Of a stretch of 64,000 bases of DNA, positions 52,948 through 62,112 are shown one piece after another. Below the pieces are notes generated by a model. It saw nothing but the letters and a program-made list of their open reading frames with translations, searched no databases and was not told the DNA's origin. The stretch's first letter is position 1; every line of letters begins with the position of its first letter. The translations under genes were made by a program, and so were the position numbers. The stretch is from JAIQFL01 sp035295745 (GTDB lineage Bacteria > Acidobacteriota > Terriglobia > Bryobacterales > Bryobacteraceae), in contig DATGIL010000070.1 of assembly GCA_035295745.1 (NCBI GenBank), forward strand, positions 14,810 to 78,809, read 5' to 3'.

Positions 52948-52988
52948 GTGCCGTGAGTGTCGACGCGCCAAACACAAGTGTTCGCCTC
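52948..52988 (-). repeat. Dispersed hairpin repeat, partial inverted copy 3
   Basis: The minus strand here reads GGCGAACACTTGTGTTTGG then CGCGTCGACACTCA, matching the core of copy 2 in reverse orientation about 80 bases away. The second hairpin is degraded. Together the two copies form a large inverted pair next to the TamB stop codon. Confidence 0.6.
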
Positions 52989-52994
52989 ACGGCG

Positions 52995-55900
52995 TCACTT
53001 AAATCGCTTCTTGTAGAAGAAGTCAAGGTCGAAGATGCCGTTCACGTCGCGTTGGGCCACTGCGGACCATTGCGGATTCACCGCCCATTCGATGCGCAGA
53101 ATTTGCGGATTCGATTGAGTCACATCCGAAATGTAAGTGAAGGTGAGATCCTTCGTGATCTGCTGTTGCAGCGTCAGCGTGGCTTGCGGAGTAGTCGACG
53201 TGCCGATGATTTGCGGATCGATCTTCAGCTTGGTCACCCCGAACAGGCGCTGCAACTTGCCGGATACCGGATTCGCCACGGCCTCGCCCAGCACCGTCGA
53301 CGCTCCCATTTGCTGGAAGCTCTGCTGAGGCGCTGGGGGTTGGCGCGCGGCCAGAACCGGATCGGTCGTGTTCAGCTTGCCGGATGCCAGCAGCGACACC
53401 AGGTCGGAGAACTGCATGGGTGGGTCCGAGCGGTACGAGAGCTTCATCTTGTCCATGGGGCCGGAGACTGTGATCGAGACGTCCACGCCCTGTACCGACG
53501 TTTCCAGATCGACATTCAGAATCGGATCGATTTTCGACGGGTTGAAGAATGACACCGTTCCCTGATCGACTGTGTATTTGTTGCCGAAGAAGATCACCTC
53601 GCCGGACGATACCGAGACTCGCCCGAGCATGCCCGGATGGTCCACCGTCCCGCGCAACATGAGGCTGGCGTCGGCTTGCAGATTCTGCGTCAAGGTAGTG
53701 TGGAACTGCACGTTGGGCGCAGTTTCGATCTTCACATCGAGATGCATGCCTGCCAGAATGCCCGTGCTTGGTGACGACGAAGTGGGCGGCGTCGCGGCGG
53801 ATGCCAGCATCGAGCCAATGTCGCCGTGGGAGTGCATTGCTACGTCTTGAATGGTCACGGTGCCGGTTGCCATGCTGCGCGAAGAGGTCCCGGCGAGACT
53901 CACCTTTGCACTCGCAGCGACAGTGAGGGAGTCGGTGGCTTCGATATGTACCTGGTCCGCTGTCGCCTGCAGGCGGAACTGCATTTCGGGTCCGCCGTAG
54001 CTGGCGAATCCGGTTGCCGAGAGTTTGCCGCCGCCGACTTCACCGGACAGGCTCTGGATTACGGCTTCGGTGCCGTTGAACTGGACCACTCCATTACCGT
54101 TCGAGAGACCATTCGGTAGATCGAGCATCTGAAAAGATGCATTCTGCAACTGCAGACGGCCGTTGACGATCGGCTTGTCGAGGGTGCCGGTAGCGGCGGC
54201 ATTCAGAGTAATCGAACCGGACGAGAAAATGTCGGGATCGAGCGCTTGCAGGACCTCGAGCTTTACGTTGCCATTCGCTCGGAGATTCATCGGCTGTCCA
54301 CTGGCCAGGGACGCGGTGCCCGTGAGTGACAGATCTGTGGAAGGTCCGACTATGTGCGCGCTTTGGATCGTGACTACCGAGCGCGCGAGGGCGACCGCGA
54401 TTGGCCCATCGTTGTGCAGTTCCAACGTGACGCGAGGCTTCGGCTGTCCATTGGACGCTTTCACCGAATGGGCTTCCAGTTTCGTGAGTTGCAGATTCCC
54501 TTGCAGGGCATCGGTCTTACTCACGGGCCCCGACACGGTTATCTGGCCTTGCAGCGACGCGTCGAAGGGTTGCGCCGAGCCGCCAAGAAGCGGCTGTAGT
54601 CCCGAATAGGTCACGTTCGTGAAGCTGACCTGCGCGTTGACCGGGTAGTCGCCGCTGAGTTGCATGCGGCCGTTCCCCCGGATGTCGGCATGCGCCAGGT
54701 CGGAGGTCAGGTTGAAAGCGACCTCGCTGCCCTGCGTCTGCGCCGTAGCTGTGAGATCGCCGAGCGGCTTCTGATTCACGCTCAGCCCTTTCGCTGCGAC
54801 GTTGGCGTTCAGCGTGGAGAAGAGCGGCGCGCTGTTCGTGTGAAGCGTCGCCGCGCCATCGGCGGCCAATCGAACCACACCCCCGAGGCCTGGTTCCGCC
54901 TGTTGCAGTGTGCGGAAGCGAGCGAGTTGCAGGTCGTTGCTGGTGACGTGGAAACGCACCTGGCCTTCTTGCAAATTGTCACGAGGATGCGCGAAGGCAC
55001 CGCTCATTTCCACGTACGATGGCCCATCGTCGATTCGCAGGTTGGTCAGGTCGATGTTCTGGCTGCTATATCCGATAGTGGCTTGCAGGCGGTCGAATGG
55101 TTCTTGGTATGCCGTGCCCTTGGTGATGTCGAGTTTGGCATTGGCGTTCGGGTCTTGCAACGTGCCGGATACCTGGGCCGTTGCGGACAGGGTGCCATTC
55201 ACGGGCAGATCGCGGCGGCCCGCAAGAGCCAGCACGCGGTCGATCGGCAGGTTCGAGATGGACCCGTTCGCAGTAGTCTGGTGATTGCCCGCGAGCAGTG
55301 ACTGGCCGGTCACATGGATGGTGGAACCGGCGAAATTGGAGTTCACGTTGTACTGAATATTGGCGCCGTTTGAACTCGCAGTGGCGGTCAAATCGCCCAG
55401 GTTCTTGCCCTCCATCTCGATGCTGCGGGCGGCGACGTTCGCCGTTAGACTAGTGAGTTGGAATTCGGTATTGTTAGCCACCGGCTGCATGTTCGCGGCG
55501 GCGTCGGCATTGAGGGTGAGCAGGCCGCGCAGGCCCGGACGGTCCTTGACCAGCGATTGAAATTGCGCGATTTGCACCTGGTTGCTCGTCACGTGCGCGC
55601 GCAGGGAGCCCCGTGAAAGATCGTTCACCGGATGCTGGAAACTGGCGTTGGCGTCCAGGCGCGAAGGCCCTGCAGTCCACTTAAGAGAGGGAATGTCGAT
55701 GGAGCGATCGTTCATTACAGCATGAGCTGACAGGTTATCGAACGGCTCGCCTTCCACCGTTCCTTTGGCGACCGTAAGGTCGGCGGTGCCGCGCGGGCTG
55801 CCCACGGTTCCGTTGATGTGGGCATCCGCGGTGAGTGCGCCCGTGGCGGGGACATCGGATTGTCCGGCCACCGCGAGCACGTCCTGTAGATCGGCATTGC

Positions 55901-57824
55901 GCACCGTGGCGTCCAGACGAAGAAGTTGGTTGTTCTCCGGCTTCCAATGTAATAGCCCCACCGATCCCGAGAATGCCGCCTGCAACGCACCGCGAGCCAC
56001 CAATCCGTTCGCGACCGCCGCGCTCCGCTGCGATGCGGTGAGGTCCGCCGAGAAGCGCGTGAACGGTCGGCCATCGACCGAGAAATTCGTGACTGCCGCC
56101 TGCGCGGAGATGCGCGGATCGCTTAGCGTGCCGGTGATGGTCGCGTCCACGGTCGCGGTGCCGTTATTCAGAGTGACGGGAGTTGCGGCGACGGGTTTGA
56201 AGTCGTTCAGATTCCGCGAGACCAGATGCACCAGAATGCGCTGGCCGGCCGCCGGCGAGACACCGCCCGAGAGATCCACTCGCGTGGAAGGCAGCGCGAC
56301 GTACGACTTGCCGAGCGTGATGGCGTCGCCACGAGCGTTGTAGTCGACATTTAGCTTTCCGGAGACGGGCACCCCATGTTGTCCCGGGGCGATGCCCAGA
56401 TTTGCTTTGGCCACCAGGGCGGAGGTGTCTTGCAGATTGCCCTGTGCCTGGATAGGGCCGGAGATCACGCCGCTATAGCCCAGTGGCTGCCCCATGAAGG
56501 TACGTGCCAACTGCTCGATATCGAAGTTGTGCAGATTGCCCGCGACGTGGAACTCTTTCATCTCCTGAATGGACGCCGAGCCGGCGAAGCCACCGCCGAG
56601 GGCGTTCAAGCGGAGGCCGTCGAGAGCGATGCGATGCGGATCGGCGGTAACGCTCGAGTCGAGGCTGACGCCGGCGAGATGCGTCGTGCCCTGTTGGAGC
56701 GCGACGTTCCGCGCGTCGACGTTGGCGGTAAGTCGGTAATCGTTATTCGGCCCGAGAGTGGCGTTGCCTCCGATCCGGGCGGTGCCTTCCGGGCGCTGTT
56801 CCACGCGCAGCAAACGGCCAATCTCGCCGAGCGCGAGCGACGCCTGAAATTGCACCTGGTTGGTCGTCCCCGACGCGTCAATGTTGCTCTGCCCGAGCAC
56901 GATGTGCGCGTTCTGCACCTGAATGCGGCTCTGCTCATCCTCCGATACGGCGACGTCGGCAATCAGCATTTTCGGACCGTGTGCGGTATCCAAGGGAATA
57001 GTGAGGCCGGCGACGCGTCTGGCTTCGTCGAGCGACACCTGTGCATTCACTTGGGCCGCCATGCGCGGCGCCACCAGGTGCTCCATGGATCCGGAAACCA
57101 CTACGATCTTGGATTGCGGAGTGGAGAATACTGCATTCGCGATCGAGATCTTGTCTTTCTCGAGTGTGACGGGAAGTTTCACGTCTACTTTGAGAGGCGC
57201 TTGGTTAGCCTGCTGCAGAAGAATGGGGCTGACGTCCATTTCGCCGGTGTAACGAGGAGAGACAGGGTTGTAGCCGAGTTGCGCACGCAGATTTTGGCCC
57301 GCGACGCTCATCTCCGATTTCCGGTCGCCGAACGTCACACTGGCGTTCCGAAGCTCAAATCTGCCGATCGCGAGGTCCACGACGGTCTGGAGACCGGTTT
57401 TGTCGCTAGGATGATCGACTTTGGGCGCTGGGATGTTGGTGTGGCCGTCGGGATAGACGATCACGTTGGCCTGCGGCGAATCGATCAGCAGGGATGCAAT
57501 GTCCACGAATCCTTTGAACGGCGACAGTAACTTCAAATCAACTTCAATGAGCTTGGCGCGCAGCAACGGTGCGACGTTCGGGCCTTCCGTACCGTGTACC
57601 ACGAAATCTCGGATATCGGCGCGCAGGTGATGCCAATCGAACGCGAAGGAACCGATCTCGGCCTTTCCGCCGGTGGACGATTCGACCGCAGCCACGATCT
57701 TGTCGCGCACCATATTGCGGAACCACTCGGTGCGCACGATGATCACTCCTGCGATGGTCCCCACCACAAGAGGGATCACCAGGAATCCGGCTGCCCACTT
57801 GGCGATGGTTTTCCCGCGAATCAC
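52995..57824 (-). CDS. tamB: TamB-like translocation and assembly module protein
   Basis: 1609 residues. One N-terminal membrane helix (about 12-32, 'WAAGFLVIPLVVGTIAGVII') is followed by a long series of beta repeats of AsmA/TamB type, rich in 'LxVTKGTxxxEPFDxL' blocks repeated at about 640, 810 and 950. The C-terminus holds the TamB/DUF490 domain ('VSVSSGEVIFFGNKYTVDQG', 'VSITVSGPMDKMKLSYRSDP'). TamB spans the periplasm as a beta-taco and partners an Omp85 protein or carries phospholipid. It is the last gene of the operon with the Omp85 gene upstream. Confidence 0.88.
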   Translation of the reverse strand: MIRGKTIAKWAAGFLVIPLVVGTIAGVIIVRTEWFRNMVRDKIVAAVESSTGGKAEIGSFAFDWHHLRADIRDFVVHGTEGPNVAPLLRAKLIEVDLKLLSPFKGFVDIASLLIDSPQANVIVYPDGHTNIPAPKVDHPSDKTGLQTVVDLAIGRFELRNASVTFGDRKSEMSVAGQNLRAQLGYNPVSPRYTGEMDVSPILLQQANQAPLKVDVKLPVTLEKDKISIANAVFSTPQSKIVVVSGSMEHLVAPRMAAQVNAQVSLDEARRVAGLTIPLDTAHGPKMLIADVAVSEDEQSRIQVQNAHIVLGQSNIDASGTTNQVQFQASLALGEIGRLLRVEQRPEGTARIGGNATLGPNNDYRLTANVDARNVALQQGTTHLAGVSLDSSVTADPHRIALDGLRLNALGGGFAGSASIQEMKEFHVAGNLHNFDIEQLARTFMGQPLGYSGVISGPIQAQGNLQDTSALVAKANLGIAPGQHGVPVSGKLNVDYNARGDAITLGKSYVALPSTRVDLSGGVSPAAGQRILVHLVSRNLNDFKPVAATPVTLNNGTATVDATITGTLSDPRISAQAAVTNFSVDGRPFTRFSADLTASQRSAAVANGLVARGALQAAFSGSVGLLHWKPENNQLLRLDATVRNADLQDVLAVAGQSDVPATGALTADAHINGTVGSPRGTADLTVAKGTVEGEPFDNLSAHAVMNDRSIDIPSLKWTAGPSRLDANASFQHPVNDLSRGSLRAHVTSNQVQIAQFQSLVKDRPGLRGLLTLNADAAANMQPVANNTEFQLTSLTANVAARSIEMEGKNLGDLTATASSNGANIQYNVNSNFAGSTIHVTGQSLLAGNHQTTANGSISNLPIDRVLALAGRRDLPVNGTLSATAQVSGTLQDPNANAKLDITKGTAYQEPFDRLQATIGYSSQNIDLTNLRIDDGPSYVEMSGAFAHPRDNLQEGQVRFHVTSNDLQLARFRTLQQAEPGLGGVVRLAADGAATLHTNSAPLFSTLNANVAAKGLSVNQKPLGDLTATAQTQGSEVAFNLTSDLAHADIRGNGRMQLSGDYPVNAQVSFTNVTYSGLQPLLGGSAQPFDASLQGQITVSGPVSKTDALQGNLQLTKLEAHSVKASNGQPKPRVTLELHNDGPIAVALARSVVTIQSAHIVGPSTDLSLTGTASLASGQPMNLRANGNVKLEVLQALDPDIFSSGSITLNAAATGTLDKPIVNGRLQLQNASFQMLDLPNGLSNGNGVVQFNGTEAVIQSLSGEVGGGKLSATGFASYGGPEMQFRLQATADQVHIEATDSLTVAASAKVSLAGTSSRSMATGTVTIQDVAMHSHGDIGSMLASAATPPTSSSPSTGILAGMHLDVKIETAPNVQFHTTLTQNLQADASLMLRGTVDHPGMLGRVSVSSGEVIFFGNKYTVDQGTVSFFNPSKIDPILNVDLETSVQGVDVSITVSGPMDKMKLSYRSDPPMQFSDLVSLLASGKLNTTDPVLAARQPPAPQQSFQQMGASTVLGEAVANPVSGKLQRLFGVTKLKIDPQIIGTSTTPQATLTLQQQITKDLTFTYISDVTQSNPQILRIEWAVNPQWSAVAQRDVNGIFDLDFFYKKRFK

Positions 57825-58372
57825 TGGAATGCCTCATTCCGGAATTGAATGCGCACCTGGCTACGGGAATCTTTGAGCCAGGCGTCCATCTGCTGATCTC
57901 CCGAAGGCGCTTGACGGTCAGCCGAGGCGGGCTCGGAAATCTCGGGAAAGCGCAGATCGGCAAAGCGGACCGCGGAGAGTTGCCAGAGTAGATGCTCCTG
58001 CAATTGCTGTTCGGTGATGCCGTAGCGAGTGAGGGCGGCCTGGAATTCCGCGGCACTGGGGTAATGTTCCTGCCGGAATTTCTGCAGCACCGCCTGGGCA
58101 TCGCCCGGTGTCGGCTTGGGATAGCTGCCCGCGGCCATCTCACTGCGAATGAGTTGCTGGTCCACCAGGCGGCCGGCTGCATCGCGCCGCTGCTGCGGGC
58201 CGAGGTCGAGCGGCTGGCCGTTTTGGAATTCCGTGAGGCGCACTTCCTGCACGACTTCCGACTCCGTGATGACGGTCTTTCCGACCACGACCGCAACCCG
58301 ATCGACGACAGCGGCCGAAGCGGCGGCAACCAGGATTAAGACGAGAAGCATGCTTCGATAAAGAGTCTGCAT
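57821..58372 (-). CDS. SurA-N-like periplasmic chaperone without PPIase domain
   Basis: 183 residues from the ATG at 58372; ATG 58390 is an alternative. Signal peptide 'SMLLVLILVAAASAAVVDRV'. 'VVDRVAVVVGKTVITESEVV' and 'RDAAGRLVDQQLIRSEM' are typical of the SurA/PpiD N-terminal helical domain, followed by 'RYGITEQQLQEHLLWQLSAV'. The parvulin domain is absent, so only the chaperone core remains. It lies between the Omp85 gene and tamB and overlaps tamB by four bases, so it likely escorts outer-membrane proteins to this machinery. Confidence 0.75.
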   Translation of the reverse strand: MQTLYRSMLLVLILVAAASAAVVDRVAVVVGKTVITESEVVQEVRLTEFQNGQPLDLGPQQRRDAAGRLVDQQLIRSEMAAGSYPKPTPGDAQAVLQKFRQEHYPSAAEFQAALTRYGITEQQLQEHLLWQLSAVRFADLRFPEISEPASADRQAPSGDQQMDAWLKDSRSQVRIQFRNEAFQ

Positions 58373-58373
58373 A

Positions 58374-61331
58374 TTAGAAAGCCTGTCCAATAGAAAAGAA
58401 AAATTGAAAATGGCTGACGCTTTGAATGGTTGGTGTGGCAGTTCCGAATAAAAGCTGCTGGTACGTCCCCTTCAAGCCATTGAAGGTCGGGGGATTGATG
58501 CTGTATGCCAAATCGATGCGTACCGGACCCACGGGCGTTTTATAACGAATGCCAAACCCCACGGCGTGCACCATGTAATCGAAGTCGGTGAGCCCATTCT
58601 GGTGAGTTCGGAAGGAGAGGCTGCTGAGGTCCGTGTAGACGTTACCCATGTCATGAAAGATCACGCCCTGAATGTTGTCCCCCAGGAACGGAAAGCGCGC
58701 TTCTGTGGAGTGAAAAAGCAGGGCGTTGCCGCCCAAAGGAAAGCCCGTCTCGGCGTCGCGCGGGCCGGCCTGGTTGTCGGGGAAGCCGCGCATCGAGGTG
58801 CTCCCGCCGCCGAAGAAGCGCTCCGCAATCGGCACGTAGACGAATGCGTCTTCGTTGGCGGTGACGTTGAAAGGATGAATCCAGCCGAACTCGGTATTGC
58901 TGGCGATCACGATGTCGGTGAAAATTGTCTTGTAGTACGAGTTCCGTACCAGGGTACGTAAGAAATTCTTATTGCCCCCGAAATAGTGCTCCACCAGGCC
59001 CAGATCCACCGTGTTGTAATACCCTCGATGCGCATCGGCTGGATCGTCGCGACGGTCTTGGATCAGGTTGCCTGAAATCGAAGCAACCCGCGCCGGCTGC
59101 GCCACCAGTGGGATCAGATTCGGCGTAATTTTGAGCGTGCTCTGGTCCACCTCAACATTGCGCCAAGTATATCGCAATAACAATGTGCTGGCCTTCGAGA
59201 GCTTCTGCGAGATCTGTGCCGAACCTTCGATTCGCCGGGCGGTAAATGTCAGGACGTCGCGAGTGTTGTCGTAGAGCGCCGTTACGGAGATATTGCGCCC
59301 ATCTACGTTGCGGTATCTGGGTGCGAGGTAGTTTAACGAAATCCGCCTGTCGAGAGTGGAATAGCGTCCTTTGAAATTCAGGCTGTGGCCGAGTCCCCAG
59401 AGGTTCAACCGGCTGAGTTCGAGATCGCCGCGGGGTGCAAATCCGGTGGCGCCCGCTGGAGCGTCCAGGCTGGTCTGGCTGCCTCCGATCCTCGCGATCT
59501 CGGCGCCGAGGCCCACCGCCATCGAATAACGGTGCCCTTCCGTCAGGTGGTACAGAACGTACTTGCTCTCCGTATCGCCGTCCGGGTTCTGGATAGCCAT
59601 GTCCACCTTGTCGAAAACCCCGAGGTTGTATAGGCGCCGTTGCATGTTGCCCATCTCGGTCCACGCCAGCGGATCGCCGGCTTTGAGTGAAATGTCAGGC
59701 GCAATGAGGCGCTGGCGGGTGGTATGCAATCCCGTGATCAGCACGTCGCGAATGTATTTCGGCTGGCCCTCCACGATCGTGTAATGCAAGGCCATTTGGT
59801 GCGGGCCGGGGCCCGGAACACCGCGCCAGTCAAACGTGGTGTCGGGGTAGCCCTTGGACTGGTAGAGGGTCAGGATGTAATCGCGATCCATCGCCACGCT
59901 GGTATCGCTGAAGGGCTGTCCCGGCACCGAACTGAGCATCGCGAGAATCGTGCTCTTGTCGGGCCGGGTGATGCCGTCGACATCAATGCTGGAAACCAGG
60001 TATTGCAGCCCTTCCTCGATGGTGAGCATCAGGGCTACTTCGCCGGTTTTGCCCTTGTAATCGTCGGTGACGGTTGTAGTGACTTTGGCGTCGCGGAAAC
60101 CATTATCGCGGTAGAGCGCCTTGATGCTGTCCTCGTCTCGCCTTGCGAAGCCCTCGGTATAACGCCCGTGCCGCAGGCGGACGAATCCGGCAGGCTGCAA
60201 AAACATGCGGTCTTTGATATCGGCGGTCTTGAAATAGCGATTGCCTTGAACATCCACCTTCACTACCTTGTGCCGCTCACCGAGCGCGATGGTATAGGTG
60301 ATGTCCTGTTCGTCCGGGTTAGCTTGTTTGGTATTGAAGTCCACTTCGACATCGAAATAGCCGCGGCTCTGAAAGTAGTCGTGAAGGTTGCGGACACCGC
60401 TCACCAGCAGGTCGCGGTTGACGGTCTGCTCGTCGAAGACGGGAACGTACGTCTGCAGGTTGCTCTTCGAAATCTTGGCCCCGCTTGCCTGAATCTTGAT
60501 CTTCGGCCCGGAATCGGCCTCGATGGTGGGAGTGATGCGATTGGTTGCCGCGTCGTAGTCCACGTGATCGACGGTGGCCGATCCGGTCAGACGATCGGCT
60601 TTATCGAATTTCTTGCGGATGTTCTGTGCGCCGGCCTGGGTGTTCTCGTCCGTGGCGAGCTTCCAGCGGAACCAGCCCTTGTACTTGGCCGCTTTGGCCA
60701 GATCGGCGTCGGGAATTTTGGAATCGCCCTTGACGTTCGGCAGGGTCAGGCGGGCTCGCTTTCCCGAGTCCACCTGGAAAGTGATCGAGACCTGCTGATG
60801 CTCGGGGTCGCGGTCAATCTTGGGCTTGACGTTGGCCATGTAAAGGCCGTTGCGCTGTAGCAAGTCGCTGATGCCCTTTTGCGCCGTCTGCAAGTCTTCT
60901 TCGTTGAAGGGAGTTCCCAGATCGAGCCGGGTGGCATTGGCTAGCTGGCCTTCGTTGGGCGGCGTATGTACTTTGCCGTGGACCTCCACCGGACCGACGA
61001 ACCACTGCTCGGTCGTACGGATCGTGACCGTAACGCCATCCGCAACGGGCACGGTGTCGATCTCGATGTAAGAGTATCGGCCGGTGCCATACAGTCGTTT
61101 GATTGCGTCCCGCACGTCCGCGAGGTGTAATGGATCGCCCTCATGGAACGGCACCAGGCGCGCAAGATCTGCACTCAAAACTGGCTGAGAGGGCGGGTCG
61201 TATTGTACCCGGGTGATCTTCTTACCTTCGTATGTGTCGGCCGTGGCAACGTCGTCTGCCATGGAAACGAAGGGAAAGTGCAGGATACCCAGACCTACAA
61301 ACAAGCAGAGCAGCGCCTTACGCAACCCCAT
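58374..61331 (-). CDS. BamA/TamA-type Omp85 outer-membrane protein
   Basis: 985 residues with a signal peptide ending near 'SMADDV'. Several POTRA domains occupy about 35-590 ('KKITRVQYDPPSQPVLSADL', 'VVKVDVQGNRYFKTADIKDR', 'RDVLITGLHTTRQRLIAPDI'). The C-terminal barrel has 'GGGSTSMRGFPDNQAGPRD', the conserved RGF loop, and ends 'QFFFSIGQAF' with a terminal phenylalanine beta-signal. More POTRA domains than the three of TamA suggest a BamA-like or intermediate form. The operon continues with a SurA-like chaperone and TamB. Confidence 0.9.
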   Translation of the reverse strand: MGLRKALLCLFVGLGILHFPFVSMADDVATADTYEGKKITRVQYDPPSQPVLSADLARLVPFHEGDPLHLADVRDAIKRLYGTGRYSYIEIDTVPVADGVTVTIRTTEQWFVGPVEVHGKVHTPPNEGQLANATRLDLGTPFNEEDLQTAQKGISDLLQRNGLYMANVKPKIDRDPEHQQVSITFQVDSGKRARLTLPNVKGDSKIPDADLAKAAKYKGWFRWKLATDENTQAGAQNIRKKFDKADRLTGSATVDHVDYDAATNRITPTIEADSGPKIKIQASGAKISKSNLQTYVPVFDEQTVNRDLLVSGVRNLHDYFQSRGYFDVEVDFNTKQANPDEQDITYTIALGERHKVVKVDVQGNRYFKTADIKDRMFLQPAGFVRLRHGRYTEGFARRDEDSIKALYRDNGFRDAKVTTTVTDDYKGKTGEVALMLTIEEGLQYLVSSIDVDGITRPDKSTILAMLSSVPGQPFSDTSVAMDRDYILTLYQSKGYPDTTFDWRGVPGPGPHQMALHYTIVEGQPKYIRDVLITGLHTTRQRLIAPDISLKAGDPLAWTEMGNMQRRLYNLGVFDKVDMAIQNPDGDTESKYVLYHLTEGHRYSMAVGLGAEIARIGGSQTSLDAPAGATGFAPRGDLELSRLNLWGLGHSLNFKGRYSTLDRRISLNYLAPRYRNVDGRNISVTALYDNTRDVLTFTARRIEGSAQISQKLSKASTLLLRYTWRNVEVDQSTLKITPNLIPLVAQPARVASISGNLIQDRRDDPADAHRGYYNTVDLGLVEHYFGGNKNFLRTLVRNSYYKTIFTDIVIASNTEFGWIHPFNVTANEDAFVYVPIAERFFGGGSTSMRGFPDNQAGPRDAETGFPLGGNALLFHSTEARFPFLGDNIQGVIFHDMGNVYTDLSSLSFRTHQNGLTDFDYMVHAVGFGIRYKTPVGPVRIDLAYSINPPTFNGLKGTYQQLLFGTATPTIQSVSHFQFFFSIGQAF

Positions 61332-61382
61332 ATCTGGCTGCGAAAAAGCACGTTACCGACCTAAGTGTTCGCGGGTACAGTT

Positions 61383-62030
61383 CTACCCAACGGCGTACCG
61401 AAATGTGAGATTGATACGAGTCCTGCCCGTGAGGGGATGTTCTCCGTCGGCAAGGGGCGAGACGCCATGATAAGTGAGGCGCGAAGGACCTCCCCAAACG
61501 GCGATATCGCCGCTCTCCACCCGAATCCGGCGGACCTTGTCGTTGCGTTTGAGGCCGCCCCACAAGAAGACGGCAGGCAGCCCGAGCGAAACGGAGACGA
61601 TCGGCGCTGCGAAATCGCGCTCGTCCTTGTCCTGGTGCAGGGACAGCTTGGTGCCGGGCTCGTAGCGGTTGATCAGGCACGCATCCGGGTGGAAGTCCGG
61701 AAAGTTCGCGGCGGCCGCGGCATTGACGGCAAGGGTGCGAAACACTTCGGGCATCGCAGGCCACGCCTCGCCGGTCGTCGGATCTTTTGGAGAATAGCGG
61801 TACCCTCGCGAGTCGCTGACCCAGCCGACAGGGCCGCAGTTCGTCATCGCGACCGACATGCGGTAGCCGCCCGGAGTGATCATGTGGCGGAAGGGCGCCC
61901 CAATCGCGACCTGTTCCACGGCTGCGATGAGGTCGCTTGCCAGCGGCTCCGCAAAGCGTCGCAGGAGCGAGGCGCCATCGGCGATTGCTTCCACCGCCGG
62001 TCCCGGCTCTGGCAGATCCGCGAACAGCAT
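61383..62030 (-). CDS. alkB: DNA oxidative demethylase AlkB
   Basis: 215 residues from the ATG at 62030, close to the length of E. coli AlkB (216). Iron ligands His132, Asp134 ('LHQDKDE') and His188 ('YHGV') are present, with 2-oxoglutarate-binding Arg205 and Arg211 in 'RTRINLTFR'. 'GYRMSVAMTNCGPVGWVS' and 'PDACLINRYEPGTKLSLH' are near-identical to enterobacterial sequences. It repairs 1-methyladenine and 3-methylcytosine by oxidative demethylation. Longer upstream frames overlap the divergent gene and are rejected. No ada gene is nearby. Confidence 0.95.
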   Translation of the reverse strand: MLFADLPEPGPAVEAIADGASLLRRFAEPLASDLIAAVEQVAIGAPFRHMITPGGYRMSVAMTNCGPVGWVSDSRGYRYSPKDPTTGEAWPAMPEVFRTLAVNAAAAANFPDFHPDACLINRYEPGTKLSLHQDKDERDFAAPIVSVSLGLPAVFLWGGLKRNDKVRRIRVESGDIAVWGGPSRLTYHGVSPLADGEHPLTGRTRINLTFRYAVG

Positions 62031-62112
62031 ATGCTTCGGTTGTAGCACAGACAACTTCGCCGGATTTGACCAATCGAATTGGGCGGAGGCCCGTCTACGG
62101 TATGGTAAACAC

